From: CAILUF01 sp964505265
Lineage (GTDB): Bacteria; Pseudomonadota; Alphaproteobacteria; Rickettsiales; UBA1997
Assembly (NCBI GenBank): GCA_964505265.1
Contig: CAZDGN010000001.1
Location: 1-64,000, forward strand
DNA: 64,000 bases
Direction: 5' to 3'
The notes beneath the pieces were generated by a model that saw only the letters and a list, made by a program, of their open reading frames with translations, was not told the DNA's origin and searched no databases. Position numbers and translations under genes: made by a program. Below are positions 7,376-16,484 of this stretch, in pieces. Position 1 is the stretch's first letter. Each line of letters starts with the position of its first letter.

Positions 7376-8300
7376 CCAACCTCATATTCCTGTAATGTTA
7401 AGTGAAGTTTTGCAAAATTTGCAAATTAAATCTGGCGAAACTTATGTTGATGCAACTTTCGGCGCTGGTGGCTATTCAACAGCAATTTTACAAGAAGCCA
7501 ATTGCAAATTAATTGCTTTTGACCGCGATAAAAATGTCATAAAATTTGTTGAAAATTTGCAAAATAAATTTGGCAATCGCTTTAATTTTATCAACGAAAA
7601 ATTTTCAGAAATTGAAAATTCTTTACATCAAATTGGTATTACCGAAATTGATGGGCTAGTTATGGATATAGGAGTATCTTCGATGCAACTCGATAATGAA
7701 GATAGAGGATTTTCTTTTGACTCAACTCAAAAACTTGATATGAGAATGGACCAAAGTCAGAATTTAAGTGCTTTTGAGGTGGTAAATGAATTTTCTGCTA
7801 AAGAGTTGTCGGATATAATTTATCAATTTGGCGATGAAATTCATGCCAAAAAAATTGCCAATAAAATTGTTGAATTACGAAAAATAAAACCAATTTATGA
7901 GTGCCGTGAACTTGCCAATATAGTGCGTGGTTTTTATCGAGGTTATTTCAAAACTGACCCCGCAACTAAAACTTTTCAAGCCTTGAGAATTTTTGTAAAT
8001 AAGGAATTAGAAGAATTGGAAATGGCTTTGCAATCTTCTTTAGTTTTACTAAAAAAAGGTGGAAGGTTGGTGGTGGTATCATTTCATTCGCTTGAAGATA
8101 GAATTGTTAAAAATTTTCTCAAAAAACAAGCTGGAATTGACAAAACATTTTCTAGATATGAGCCGGAAATTGCGGTTCAAAATAAATCAAAAATAAATTT
8201 TAAAATATTAACAAAATCGGCTTTAATGCCTTCGCAAATCGAGATTAAAAACAATCCGCGTTCAAGAAGTGCAAAAATGCGAGTCGCTATAAAACTATAA
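7365..8300 (+). CDS. rsmH: 16S rRNA (cytosine-1402-N4)-methyltransferase RsmH
   Basis: SAM-dependent methyltransferase (formerly MraW) acting on C1402 in the ribosomal P site. A 311-aa protein with HIPVMLSEVL at the N-terminus, SAM-binding DATFGAGGYS (about 30-39), DIGVSSMQLD, and the C-terminal SFHSLEDRIVK and RSRSAKMRVA. It starts inside the end of mraZ and is followed 3 nt later by the ftsL-like gene, the usual dcw order. A GAGG seven bases before the ATG is one of the few Shine-Dalgarno-like sequences in the window. Confidence 0.96.
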   Translation: MINNQPHIPVMLSEVLQNLQIKSGETYVDATFGAGGYSTAILQEANCKLIAFDRDKNVIKFVENLQNKFGNRFNFINEKFSEIENSLHQIGITEIDGLVMDIGVSSMQLDNEDRGFSFDSTQKLDMRMDQSQNLSAFEVVNEFSAKELSDIIYQFGDEIHAKKIANKIVELRKIKPIYECRELANIVRGFYRGYFKTDPATKTFQALRIFVNKELEELEMALQSSLVLLKKGGRLVVVSFHSLEDRIVKNFLKKQAGIDKTFSRYEPEIAVQNKSKINFKILTKSALMPSQIEIKNNPRSRSAKMRVAIKL

Positions 8301-8303
8301 TTT

Positions 8304-8678
8304 ATGAAAAAATTAAGTGAATATTTAAATAAATTTTATTGCTTTAATTTGCTGTTAATTGGCTTAGTGATTTTGAGCATCTTAACTATGTTTTTTGTGC
8401 AATTTAAAGTAGAAAATTTACAAGAACAAATGGCTAAGGATCGTCAACAAATTTCTGACTATGAAGATCAAATTCGCTTACTTGAAGTGGAGTGGGTTTA
8501 TTTAACGAGACCAGAAAGATTACGACAAATTTCGGCAAAATATTTGAAAAATAATGGCTATGCTTTAGCAAGTCAAATCAAGGGCGAAGATGATATTGAA
8601 AAAATCTATAGCACCAATTATCAAGAGGAATTTTCGCCTAAAGAAAAGATTGGTGAAGTTAAAAATTATTCTTTTTAA
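8304..8678 (+). CDS. ftsL: Cell division protein FtsL (putative)
   Basis: A 124-residue bitopic protein: short basic cytoplasmic end, one membrane helix at about residues 13-32 (LLLIGLVILSILTMFF), then a periplasmic coiled coil and the motif YLTRPERLRQISAKYL, which is typical of alphaproteobacterial FtsL. The position directly after rsmH is the classic ftsL position. ftsI and the mur genes that should follow are missing; the next gene is convergent and overlaps the last 20 nt. Confidence 0.8.
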   Translation: MKKLSEYLNKFYCFNLLLIGLVILSILTMFFVQFKVENLQEQMAKDRQQISDYEDQIRLLEVEWVYLTRPERLRQISAKYLKNNGYALASQIKGEDDIEKIYSTNYQEEFSPKEKIGEVKNYSF

Positions 8679-10062
8679 ATTTCCAAAAAAGATAATAAAT
8701 TAAGGCGCATGGAATGCCGATACCAGCTTCATAAACTATATCTCCTAAATTAAAATATTGCCAAATCAGGGTAGAAATTAAACCAATCAGCATAGAAATA
8801 ACCAATAGTGATTGTGTTGGAGATTTTTCAATACTGTAAATTATAATTATCGGTGTAAAGCTACAAGCCAAGGCAAGCCAACCATACATCACTAATGAAA
8901 ATACTGTTTGGCTGTCAATCATAGCGATCATCATGGCGCTCAAAGTAACAAAAATTGTGGCAATTTTGGCAATAAAAAATTTATGCTTTGAATTTTTAAA
9001 AATATCGTTCGAAATAGTGGCGCTACAACATAAAATTTGCGAATCGGCGGTAGACATTGTCGCTGAAAAAATTCCTGCCAAAATAAAGCCAATGAGAATT
9101 TCTGGTAAGACTAATTTTGCTAAAATCGGCAAGGATAATTCGGGGTCGTATCCTGAATAATTGCTAATTATAACTCTGGAAATTAACCCCGTTAAAATGG
9201 TAAAGACAAAAAAAACTATGTACCAACTATAATAAAAATAGCGAATTTTTTTGATGTCATCAGGTTTTGACATTGCCATAAAGCTAGTCATGATATGGGG
9301 TTGACCGATAATTCCAAAGCCACCAAAAAACCAGCCAAAGATAAATAATCCAAGCGATAAAAATTTATTTTCAATATTATTGTGAGGTTTTAAACTTAAA
9401 TATTCGCCATCAATATTTTGTAAGGATGTAAGAAAATTTTCTAGACCTCCTTGATATTTCAATGCCATAAAAAACAAAATTATCATTGATAAAATCATGA
9501 TAAATGACTGAACGGTATTGGTCCAGATTGAAGCTCGAATGCCACCTAAAAAACAATAGGTCAAAACTATGACCGAGCCAATGATGATACCGATTGCTAT
9601 TTTGTAATCAAATAAGGCGTTTAACGCTTTGCCTCCAGCTCTTAATTGAGCGGATGCATAAATAGTTAAAAAAATTAGTAAGATAAGAGAAGAAATAATT
9701 CTTAAGGCTTTAAACTCAGTTCCGCTCCATCTACCTATGGTTTCTGGGAAGCTGTTGGCATTAATTTTTTGCGAGGCAACTCGAATATTTTTATATGCAA
9801 AAAGTGAAGCACAAAAATCACCAAAAATTAATGGTAAAAATATCCATATAACTGCAATTCCATGTAAATAAGTATAGCCAATTACTCCAATAAACATATA
9901 TCCGCTATTGTTGGTGGCAACGGCACTGAGGGCAATCATCATTGGTTTTTCCTTGCGACTTGCGAGGAGAAAATCGTTAGAATTATTTTTGGATTTCAAA
10001 GCTGAAGCGATACCAATCAATATGAAAATGCTCATAAAAAGAGCGAAACTTATAAATATCAT
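8659..10062 (-). CDS. Sodium:solute symporter family (SSS) transporter
   Basis: A 467-residue protein with about 13 hydrophobic helices. It matches the SSS family (PutP/PanF type): LLASRKEKPMMIALSAVATNNSGYM-type block near residues 33-57 (helix 1 and the sodium site), GGIRASIWTNTVQ near 170-182, FGIIGQPHIMTSFMA near 251, and SATMSTADSQIL near 337. The substrate is unknown; proline, pantothenate or another organic solute are options. Convergent with ftsL, overlapping it by 20 bp, and divergent from thiD, with an 88-nt gap likely holding both promoters. Confidence 0.87.
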   Translation of the reverse strand: MIFISFALFMSIFILIGIASALKSKNNSNDFLLASRKEKPMMIALSAVATNNSGYMFIGVIGYTYLHGIAVIWIFLPLIFGDFCASLFAYKNIRVASQKINANSFPETIGRWSGTEFKALRIISSLILLIFLTIYASAQLRAGGKALNALFDYKIAIGIIIGSVIVLTYCFLGGIRASIWTNTVQSFIMILSMIILFFMALKYQGGLENFLTSLQNIDGEYLSLKPHNNIENKFLSLGLFIFGWFFGGFGIIGQPHIMTSFMAMSKPDDIKKIRYFYYSWYIVFFVFTILTGLISRVIISNYSGYDPELSLPILAKLVLPEILIGFILAGIFSATMSTADSQILCCSATISNDIFKNSKHKFFIAKIATIFVTLSAMMIAMIDSQTVFSLVMYGWLALACSFTPIIIIYSIEKSPTQSLLVISMLIGLISTLIWQYFNLGDIVYEAGIGIPCALIYYLFWKFKKNNF

Positions 10063-10150
10063 TGAAAAGTTAAAATTTGTTAAATAAAGCTATTTTTTTA
10101 AAAAAAATTTACTAAATTATAAGCTAAAAAATTTAATATAAAATATTAAT

Positions 10151-10942
10151 ATGTTGCATCCTAAAATTTTAATCATTGCTGGCTCCGATTCTTGCGGTGG
10201 AGCTGGAATTCAGGCTGATATCAAAACCGCATGTGCTCACAAGGTTTATAGTGCTAGTGCTATAACTGCACTAACCGCTCAAAGTACTCAAAAAGTTCAC
10301 GATATTTTCGATGTTTCCTTAGAATTTTTAAAAAAACAAATTGAAGTTGTAATTGATGACATAAATTTTGATGCCATTAAAATTGGTATGTTGTCAAGCA
10401 CCGAAATAATTGATTTAGTTGCCAATGTTTTGAAAACTAAATGTAAAAAAATCCCGATAATTCTTGACCCAGTCATGGTTGCCACATCTGGCGATATTTT
10501 GCTGAAAAATAATGCTATTGAAAATTTGAAAAAAAAATTGATTGCTAAATCACTTATTGTCACTCCCAATATTGACGAAGCTGAAATTTTAAGTAATATG
10601 AAAATTCGCAATTTAAGCGATATGCGAGAAGCTGCTACAATCATTAAAAATATTGGCTGTAAGGCGGTGCTAATTAAAGGGGGTCATCTAAGTTTTAAAG
10701 ATGGCAATATTCATAGCTTACTACTTGATGATGAAGATGATTTTTATTTAGTAACAAATAAAAAAATTGGTATAAAAAATATTCACGGCACTGGTTGCAC
10801 CTTAGCTTCGGCTTTGGCTTGCAATATTGCCAAAAAACTTGATTTAATTACTGCTGTTAAAAAAGCCAATGATTATGTTTATAATTCTGTTGTAAATAAT
10901 ATCAAGGCAGGTAAGGGCAGTGTGGTTTTAAGACATTGGTAA
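10151..10942 (+). CDS. thiD: Hydroxymethylpyrimidine / phosphomethylpyrimidine kinase
   Basis: Ribokinase-like kinase that phosphorylates HMP and HMP-P for thiamine synthesis or salvage. A 263-aa protein with the N-terminal GSDSCGGAGIQADIKT, DPVMVATSGD (about 107-116), TPNIDEAEIL and the C-terminal anion-hole motif GIKNIHGTGCTLASAL. No other thi gene is in the window. The next gene starts 1 nt after the stop codon and is probably cotranscribed. Confidence 0.94.
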   Translation: MLHPKILIIAGSDSCGGAGIQADIKTACAHKVYSASAITALTAQSTQKVHDIFDVSLEFLKKQIEVVIDDINFDAIKIGMLSSTEIIDLVANVLKTKCKKIPIILDPVMVATSGDILLKNNAIENLKKKLIAKSLIVTPNIDEAEILSNMKIRNLSDMREAATIIKNIGCKAVLIKGGHLSFKDGNIHSLLLDDEDDFYLVTNKKIGIKNIHGTGCTLASALACNIAKKLDLITAVKKANDYVYNSVVNNIKAGKGSVVLRHW

Positions 10943-10943
10943 T

Positions 10944-11666
10944 ATGAAAATATTTTTGTTAATTCTATTTTTATTTTTAGCAAATTGCTCCAAAGATTGG
11001 AGTTATAAAAGCAATAACGGTTCACAAAACTGGGGCGATATTAAGCCGGAATATAAGTTTTGTATAGTTGGATATAATCAATCTCCAATTGATATTTCTA
11101 ATGATATGTCCCAAGAAGTAAATGACAATATCGTAACTATAAATTTCAATAATTCTGAATTAGAAAAAAATCAGCAAAAATATTATATGAAAATAAATAT
11201 TTTTGGTAAAAATTTTGTGCAAAGAAAAAATAAAAAATTTTATACAAAATATTTGGAGTTTCATCATCCAAGTGAACATCAAATAGACTCGCAACCCCAT
11301 TCGCTGGAAATGCAAATTTATCACAAAAGTGATGATGAGCAATGGTTAGTCTTAAGTTATTTTCTTGAATTAAATCCTGCTAAAATTGATGAAGAAAATA
11401 ATAATTTTAAAGACTTAATTTACTTTTTAAATTCTAAAGAAAAAGAATATAAAATTGATTTAAAGAATCTAATTTCAAATTCACAAAATTACTTTTTTTA
11501 CGAAGGTTCTTTTACAACTCCACCTTGCAAAGAAGGTCTTAAATGGTATGTTTATAAGGAGCCAATTTATCTTTCAAAAAATCAAATTAATCAAATTATA
11601 AAATCGGTAATTTTTACAAATTATAATGCCAGAAATATTCAAAAATATAATCCAAATAAATTTTAA
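10944..11666 (+). CDS. Alpha-carbonic-anhydrase-like lipoprotein with altered zinc site
   Basis: Alpha-CA fold protein (240 aa). N-terminal hydrophobic signal ending in L-A-N-C with Cys15 as probable lipidation site, so likely periplasmic. Family blocks: QSPIDIS (46-52), FHHPSEHQI (106-114) and the SFTTPPC block near residues 190-196. Aligned to bacterial alpha-CAs (HFHVPSE ... EAHFVH), the three zinc histidines correspond to Glu105, His107 and Gln124. The spacing (2 and 17) is right, but two ligands are replaced. Hydration of CO2 is therefore doubtful; a binding or alternative-metal role is possible. It lies between thiD and uvrD with almost no gaps. Confidence 0.82.
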   Translation: MKIFLLILFLFLANCSKDWSYKSNNGSQNWGDIKPEYKFCIVGYNQSPIDISNDMSQEVNDNIVTINFNNSELEKNQQKYYMKINIFGKNFVQRKNKKFYTKYLEFHHPSEHQIDSQPHSLEMQIYHKSDDEQWLVLSYFLELNPAKIDEENNNFKDLIYFLNSKEKEYKIDLKNLISNSQNYFFYEGSFTTPPCKEGLKWYVYKEPIYLSKNQINQIIKSVIFTNYNARNIQKYNPNKF

Positions 11667-13925
11667 ATGTTAAATCAATTAAATTCTAACCAAAATCAAG
11701 CGGTCTCTTCAACCGAAGGATCAATTTTAGTTCTTGCTGGAGCTGGCACAGGCAAAACCAAAGTTTTGACCTCACGAATAATTCATATTTTGCAATGTGG
11801 TTTGGCTTTTCCAAGCGAAATTTTGGCGGTAACCTTTACCAATAAGGCGGCATCTGAAATGAAAAAGAGAATTGGTGAAGTGATTGGTGAAGATGTTAAT
11901 CAAATATGGGTTGGAACATTTCACTCAATTTGTGCCAAAATTTTAAGAAAACATGCTGAATTGGTAGGTTTAACTCATGATTTTTCTATCATTGATGATG
12001 ATGATCAATCCCGCTTGATTAAGCAAATTCTGAGTGATTTAAATATCGACAGCAAACAATTTTTGCCAAAAAATTATTTAGCAAAAATTTCTAGGCTTAA
12101 AGATGCAGGAAAAACCAGTGTTAATTTTGAGGATGTAAATTTACCAAAATTAAAAGAGGTGTTTGATATTTATCAAGTTTCTTTAAAAAAGATGAATTAT
12201 GCGGATTTTGGCGATTTAATTTTGTTAAATTTGGAGTTGTTTAAAAATTCCCCAGAGACTTTGCAATACTATCAAAATCAATTTCGCTATATTTTGGTTG
12301 ATGAATATCAAGACACCAATGATTCACAATATCAATGGTTATTAAAATTATCACAACTTTACTTAAATATTTGTTGCGTTGGCGATGACGATCAATCGAT
12401 TTACAGTTGGCGAGGTGCCAATATCGCAAATATTTTGCGTTTTGAAAAAGATTTTAATGATGCCAAAATAATTCGTCTTGAGCAAAATTATCGTTCCACT
12501 TCAAGGATTTTGCGAATTGCCAATAATGTGATTTCGCAAAATAAAGAGCGTCATAAAAAACAATTATGGTCTGAATTGGGAGAGGGTGATAAGGTGCAAG
12601 TTAATTGCTTTGCCGACGATAGAAGTGAAGCGCAAAAAATTGCTAAAACCATCAAAAATGAAATTGCGAATAAAAAGATTTTACCTTCACAAATTGCCAT
12701 TCTGGTACGTGCTGGATATTTAACGAGGCAGTTTGAAGAGAGTTTAATGCAACAGGCAATTCCTTATGTGGTGATTGGTGGTATGAAATTCTATGACCGT
12801 CTGGAAATTAAAGATTCAATTGCCTATTTACGATTTTGTTCAAATCTGGCTGATGATTTGGCTTTACTTCGTATTATTAATGTGCCCAAAAGAGGGGTTG
12901 GCGAAGCAAGTATCGAGAATCTAAGAAATATAAGTAAGCAAGAAAATATTTCACTTTTTATGGCAATTAAAAAATCTCTTGAAAATGGCTTAGTCAAGGG
13001 TAAAGCTAAGGAAAATCTGGGGTTTTTGGTGGCGGTAATTGAAAAAAACCATCAAAATCTAAATCAAATTTCTTTAAGACAATTTGCAAGTAATTTGTTA
13101 AATGAAGTTGGGTATATTCAAATGTGGCGAGCAGAAAATAATTTTGAAGCTCAAGGCAGAGTAGAAAATATTGAGGAATTTATCAATAGTCTTGATGATT
13201 TTTCAGATATCAATCAATTTTTGGAATATATTTCCTTGGTTGAGGTTAAAGATAATAAAAATCAAAATGATGCCATTAATATCATGACAATACACTCGGC
13301 CAAAGGTTTGGAATTTGAAATGGTTTTCTTGCCAGGGCTTGAAGAGGGAATTTTTCCAAGCAAAAAATCTTGTGACGAAAAAAACGGCATTGAAGAAGAG
13401 CGAAGATTGATGTATGTTGCCATCACTAGAGCTAAAAAGAAATTGAGTATATCTTATGCAAAAACTAGATTCACATTTGGCGATTTTCAATCATCCGAAC
13501 CGTCTAGATTTATCAAGGAAATTCCTGAAAATGAAATAAATTTTGAAAATATTTATAATTACGAAAATAACTATTCGACCTATAAAAAATATGATGATAA
13601 GGATGATTTTAATCAAATTGAAGAGCAAAAAAATCAAAAATATAAAAATAATTATTTTGCAAATAATGGTCGAAAATCTGACGAATTAAAGCCAAGAAAA
13701 TTAATTAATAATTTAGAAAATTATAAAAATAATTTTTCATCATCAACTTCATTTGAAAATGTCAAAAAAATTATTGATAAAAGCGATGTTTTGATTGGAG
13801 CTAGAGTATTTCATAATAAATTTGGCTACGGAACAATTGAGGGCACTGACGGCAACCGCTTGACAATCAATTTTGAAAAAACTGGAATTAAAACCATTGT
13901 CAAAGAATTTGTAAGTTTTGCTTAA
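11667..13925 (+). CDS. uvrD: UvrD/PcrA-type DNA helicase (SF1A)
   Basis: A 3'-5' ATP-dependent helicase of nucleotide excision and mismatch repair, 752 aa. Motifs in order: Walker A AGAGTGKT (24-31), LAVTFTNKAASEM, VGTFHSI, Walker B VDEYQDTN, GDDDQSIYSWRGA, LEQNYRST, TIHSAKGLEFE, and EERRLMYVAITRAKKKL. The C-terminus has the small Tudor-like module (GARVFHNKFGYGTIEG) seen in UvrD/PcrA, after an Asn/Lys/Tyr-rich linker (about 630-695). The ATG follows the previous stop codon directly. Confidence 0.95.
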   Translation: MLNQLNSNQNQAVSSTEGSILVLAGAGTGKTKVLTSRIIHILQCGLAFPSEILAVTFTNKAASEMKKRIGEVIGEDVNQIWVGTFHSICAKILRKHAELVGLTHDFSIIDDDDQSRLIKQILSDLNIDSKQFLPKNYLAKISRLKDAGKTSVNFEDVNLPKLKEVFDIYQVSLKKMNYADFGDLILLNLELFKNSPETLQYYQNQFRYILVDEYQDTNDSQYQWLLKLSQLYLNICCVGDDDQSIYSWRGANIANILRFEKDFNDAKIIRLEQNYRSTSRILRIANNVISQNKERHKKQLWSELGEGDKVQVNCFADDRSEAQKIAKTIKNEIANKKILPSQIAILVRAGYLTRQFEESLMQQAIPYVVIGGMKFYDRLEIKDSIAYLRFCSNLADDLALLRIINVPKRGVGEASIENLRNISKQENISLFMAIKKSLENGLVKGKAKENLGFLVAVIEKNHQNLNQISLRQFASNLLNEVGYIQMWRAENNFEAQGRVENIEEFINSLDDFSDINQFLEYISLVEVKDNKNQNDAINIMTIHSAKGLEFEMVFLPGLEEGIFPSKKSCDEKNGIEEERRLMYVAITRAKKKLSISYAKTRFTFGDFQSSEPSRFIKEIPENEINFENIYNYENNYSTYKKYDDKDDFNQIEEQKNQKYKNNYFANNGRKSDELKPRKLINNLENYKNNFSSSTSFENVKKIIDKSDVLIGARVFHNKFGYGTIEGTDGNRLTINFEKTGIKTIVKEFVSFA

Positions 13926-13926
13926 A

Positions 13927-14220
13927 ATGCCAATTATAAAACCAACTCTAAATGCAGAAATAAAATTTATTCTTGACAAAGAACCAAATCCTATTGTTGT
14001 TAGACAAAAATTTCAAAAAATTGAACCACTAAAATTGCCACCACCAATTTTACTTTATGATCAAAGCTTCTCAAGGTCATTAAATATAAGCACGGGAGAT
14101 TATCAAAAACATCCAACAAATTCCAACCAAAAGCAAAATGAAAATAGTTTTATCGATAATGACCACAATCTTTTTTTACCAATTCTTTTGGAAATAGAAA
14201 AATTAACTCGCCAAAATTAG
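13927..14220 (+). CDS. Small hypothetical protein
   Basis: A 97-residue hydrophilic protein starting at the ATG one base after the uvrD stop codon (an ATG at 13918 inside uvrD is also possible). It has a Lys/Pro-rich N-terminal half and an Asn/Gln/Ser-rich middle. No family recognised and no signal or membrane segment. The region after its stop codon looks coding in another frame up to 14363, so the gene may be broken (see the pseudogene entry). Confidence 0.5.
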   Translation: MPIIKPTLNAEIKFILDKEPNPIVVRQKFQKIEPLKLPPPILLYDQSFSRSLNISTGDYQKHPTNSNQKQNENSFIDNDHNLFLPILLEIEKLTRQN

Positions 14221-14363
14221 TTAGAAGAAATGATTTGGTTCAAGATTATAAAAATTAATCGCCTGAAGTTGGTAGTAACTCAGAGCAAAATAATTCAATT
14301 TCTCCGATTTGTGCAAAATGTCTTGGAAAAAATAACAAAAAATCTAGCTGTGTGGTTTCTTAA
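14205..14363 (+). pseudogene. Possible out-of-frame remainder of the small hypothetical gene
   Basis: One frame here reads NSPKLVRRNDLVQDYKN, a TAA at 14256, then SPEVGSNSEQNNSISP, a C-x-x-C (CAKC) and the end SSCVVS before TAA at 14361. The composition resembles the preceding 97-residue protein, as if a frameshift near 14200 and one in-frame stop had broken a longer gene. Evidence is composition only; the stretch may equally be non-coding. Confidence 0.3.
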
Positions 14364-14444
14364 AATTAAATTTTTAAAATAGAGTTGTTTTAAAAAACTT
14401 AAATTTATAAAATGAAGAAACAATTTAAATTAATCTAACAAAAT

Positions 14445-16481
14445 ATGTTATCAAAGCTTATAATTTTTTTGCCATTAATTGGTTTTTTAGTTTCTGGTTT
14501 ATCATCAAGGTTTTTTGCTAATCATAGTTCAAATCATCATAATAATGCCGATAAATTTGCTCAATATTTTACAACTTTTTTAATGTTTATATCTGCATTA
14601 TGTGCAGGTATTTTATTTTATGAATTTAATCAAAATCGTCAAATTTCTACTGAATTAATTTTTCCATTTATTCATTCTGGAAATTTTATTGCCAACTGGG
14701 AAATTCATATTGATGCTTTAAGTGTTGTTATGTTTGTGGTCGTTACTTTTGTGTCTTCATTGGTTCATCTTTATTCAATTGGTTATATGCATGAAGACAA
14801 GTCGATTGCTAGATTTATGTCATATTTATCCTTATTCACTTTTTTTATGCTTGCCTTGGTTTCTTCGGCAAATTTTATGCAGCTATTTTTTGGTTGGGAA
14901 GGGGTTGGTGTTGCTTCATATTTATTAATTGGTTTTTGGTTTAAAAAAAATTCAGCAAATCGGGCTTCAATGAAAGCATTTATTGCCAATAGAGTTGGTG
15001 ATTTGGGTTTAATTTTAGCAATAGCTTTGATTTATTTGAATTTTGGTTCATTGAATTACAATGAGGTTTTTTACAATATTTGCAATCATTCTGGTGACCG
15101 TTTTTATATTTTTGGAACTGAATTTTTAACCATAGATACAATTTGTATCTTGTTGTTTATCGGTGCAATGGGAAAATCTGCACAAATCGGATTGCATGTT
15201 TGGTTAGCCGATGCTATGGAGGGTCCAACCCCAGTTTCTGCTTTAATTCATGCCGCTACTATGGTCACCGCTGGAGTTTTTTTGGTTGCAAGATGTTCGC
15301 CTTTATTTGAGCTGTCGCCAATTGCACTAGATATGGTTGTGATTGTTGGGGCAATTACAGCAATATTTTCGGCAAGTATTGCTCTAACACAAAATGATAT
15401 TAAGAGAATTATTGCTTACTCAACTTGTTCCCAGCTTGGATATATGTTTTTTGCCTGCGGGGTTTCGGCATATTCGGGTGCAATCTTTCATTTGGCAACG
15501 CATGCATTCTTTAAAGCATTATTATTTTTATCGGCTGGAAGTGTAATTCATGCAATGCATCATGAGCAAGATATTCAAAAAATGGGTGGTCTTTGGAAAA
15601 AAATTCCTTTCACTTATGCAATGATGTGGATTGGTTCGCTTGCTTTGGCTGGATTTCCACCTTTTGCAGGTTATTACTCTAAAGATGTGATTTTAGAAAC
15701 CGCCTACATCTCTCACTCATGGCTTGGAAGCTTTGCTTATTGGGTTGGAATAATTACCGCTTTTATGACTACATTTTATTCGTGGCGTCTACTATTCTTA
15801 ACATTTCATGGCAAAACACGTGCAGATAGCCATAGCTATTCGCATGCTCATGAATCACCTTTAACGATGCTTATACCACTTTTAGTTTTGGCAATTGGGT
15901 CAGTATTGGCAGGTTATGTTGGTGCTAATATCTTAAAAATGGTTTCCACTAACGGTTTCTTTACATCAGCAATTACTGTATCATTGGATAAGTTTTTTAT
16001 ATACGATGAAATTCATCATATTTCTTCTGCTATAAAATCTATTCCTTTAATTTTAGGGGTTGTGGCTATTATTTTAGCTTATTGGTTCTATGTTTTAAAT
16101 CCAAAAATTCCGCAAATGCTTTCAAAAAAATTATCTCTGCTTTATAAATTATCGTTTAATAAATGGTATTTTGACGAATTCTATGAAAATGTTTTAATCA
16201 ATCCAGCTCGCAAATTAGGTAATTTTTTATGGAAAAATATTGATATTAAAATTATCGACGCCATTCCAAATGGTTCGGCTTTTATATGTCGATTTGGGTC
16301 GCAAATAGTTTCTAAAATTCAAACTGGTTTAGTTTATCATTATGGAGCATGGATGGCTTTTGGTTTTGCTCTAATTGGTTTATATTTCATTGATTTTTTA
16401 ATACCAATAATTTCAAGTGGCGACACTCTTTTTTCGATTGTAAAAAAAAGTTTTTTAAATTTATTTTCATTTAAATTTTAA
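14445..16481 (+). CDS. nuoL: NADH-quinone oxidoreductase subunit L
   Basis: Antiporter-like proton-pumping subunit of respiratory complex I. A 678-aa membrane protein with the expected GWEGVGVASYLLIGFW (about 150-165), the core motif KSAQIGLHVWLADAMEGPTP with the essential lysine, LIHAATMVTAGVFL, the broken-helix region NDIKRIIAYST, and the C-terminal lateral-helix region ending in membrane segments. It stands alone: nuoK is not upstream and nuoM is not downstream, although nuoJKLMN usually form one operon. A flavin-reductase gene follows after 3 nt. Confidence 0.96.
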   Translation: MLSKLIIFLPLIGFLVSGLSSRFFANHSSNHHNNADKFAQYFTTFLMFISALCAGILFYEFNQNRQISTELIFPFIHSGNFIANWEIHIDALSVVMFVVVTFVSSLVHLYSIGYMHEDKSIARFMSYLSLFTFFMLALVSSANFMQLFFGWEGVGVASYLLIGFWFKKNSANRASMKAFIANRVGDLGLILAIALIYLNFGSLNYNEVFYNICNHSGDRFYIFGTEFLTIDTICILLFIGAMGKSAQIGLHVWLADAMEGPTPVSALIHAATMVTAGVFLVARCSPLFELSPIALDMVVIVGAITAIFSASIALTQNDIKRIIAYSTCSQLGYMFFACGVSAYSGAIFHLATHAFFKALLFLSAGSVIHAMHHEQDIQKMGGLWKKIPFTYAMMWIGSLALAGFPPFAGYYSKDVILETAYISHSWLGSFAYWVGIITAFMTTFYSWRLLFLTFHGKTRADSHSYSHAHESPLTMLIPLLVLAIGSVLAGYVGANILKMVSTNGFFTSAITVSLDKFFIYDEIHHISSAIKSIPLILGVVAIILAYWFYVLNPKIPQMLSKKLSLLYKLSFNKWYFDEFYENVLINPARKLGNFLWKNIDIKIIDAIPNGSAFICRFGSQIVSKIQTGLVYHYGAWMAFGFALIGLYFIDFLIPIISSGDTLFSIVKKSFLNLFSFKF

Positions 16482-16484
16482 AAA

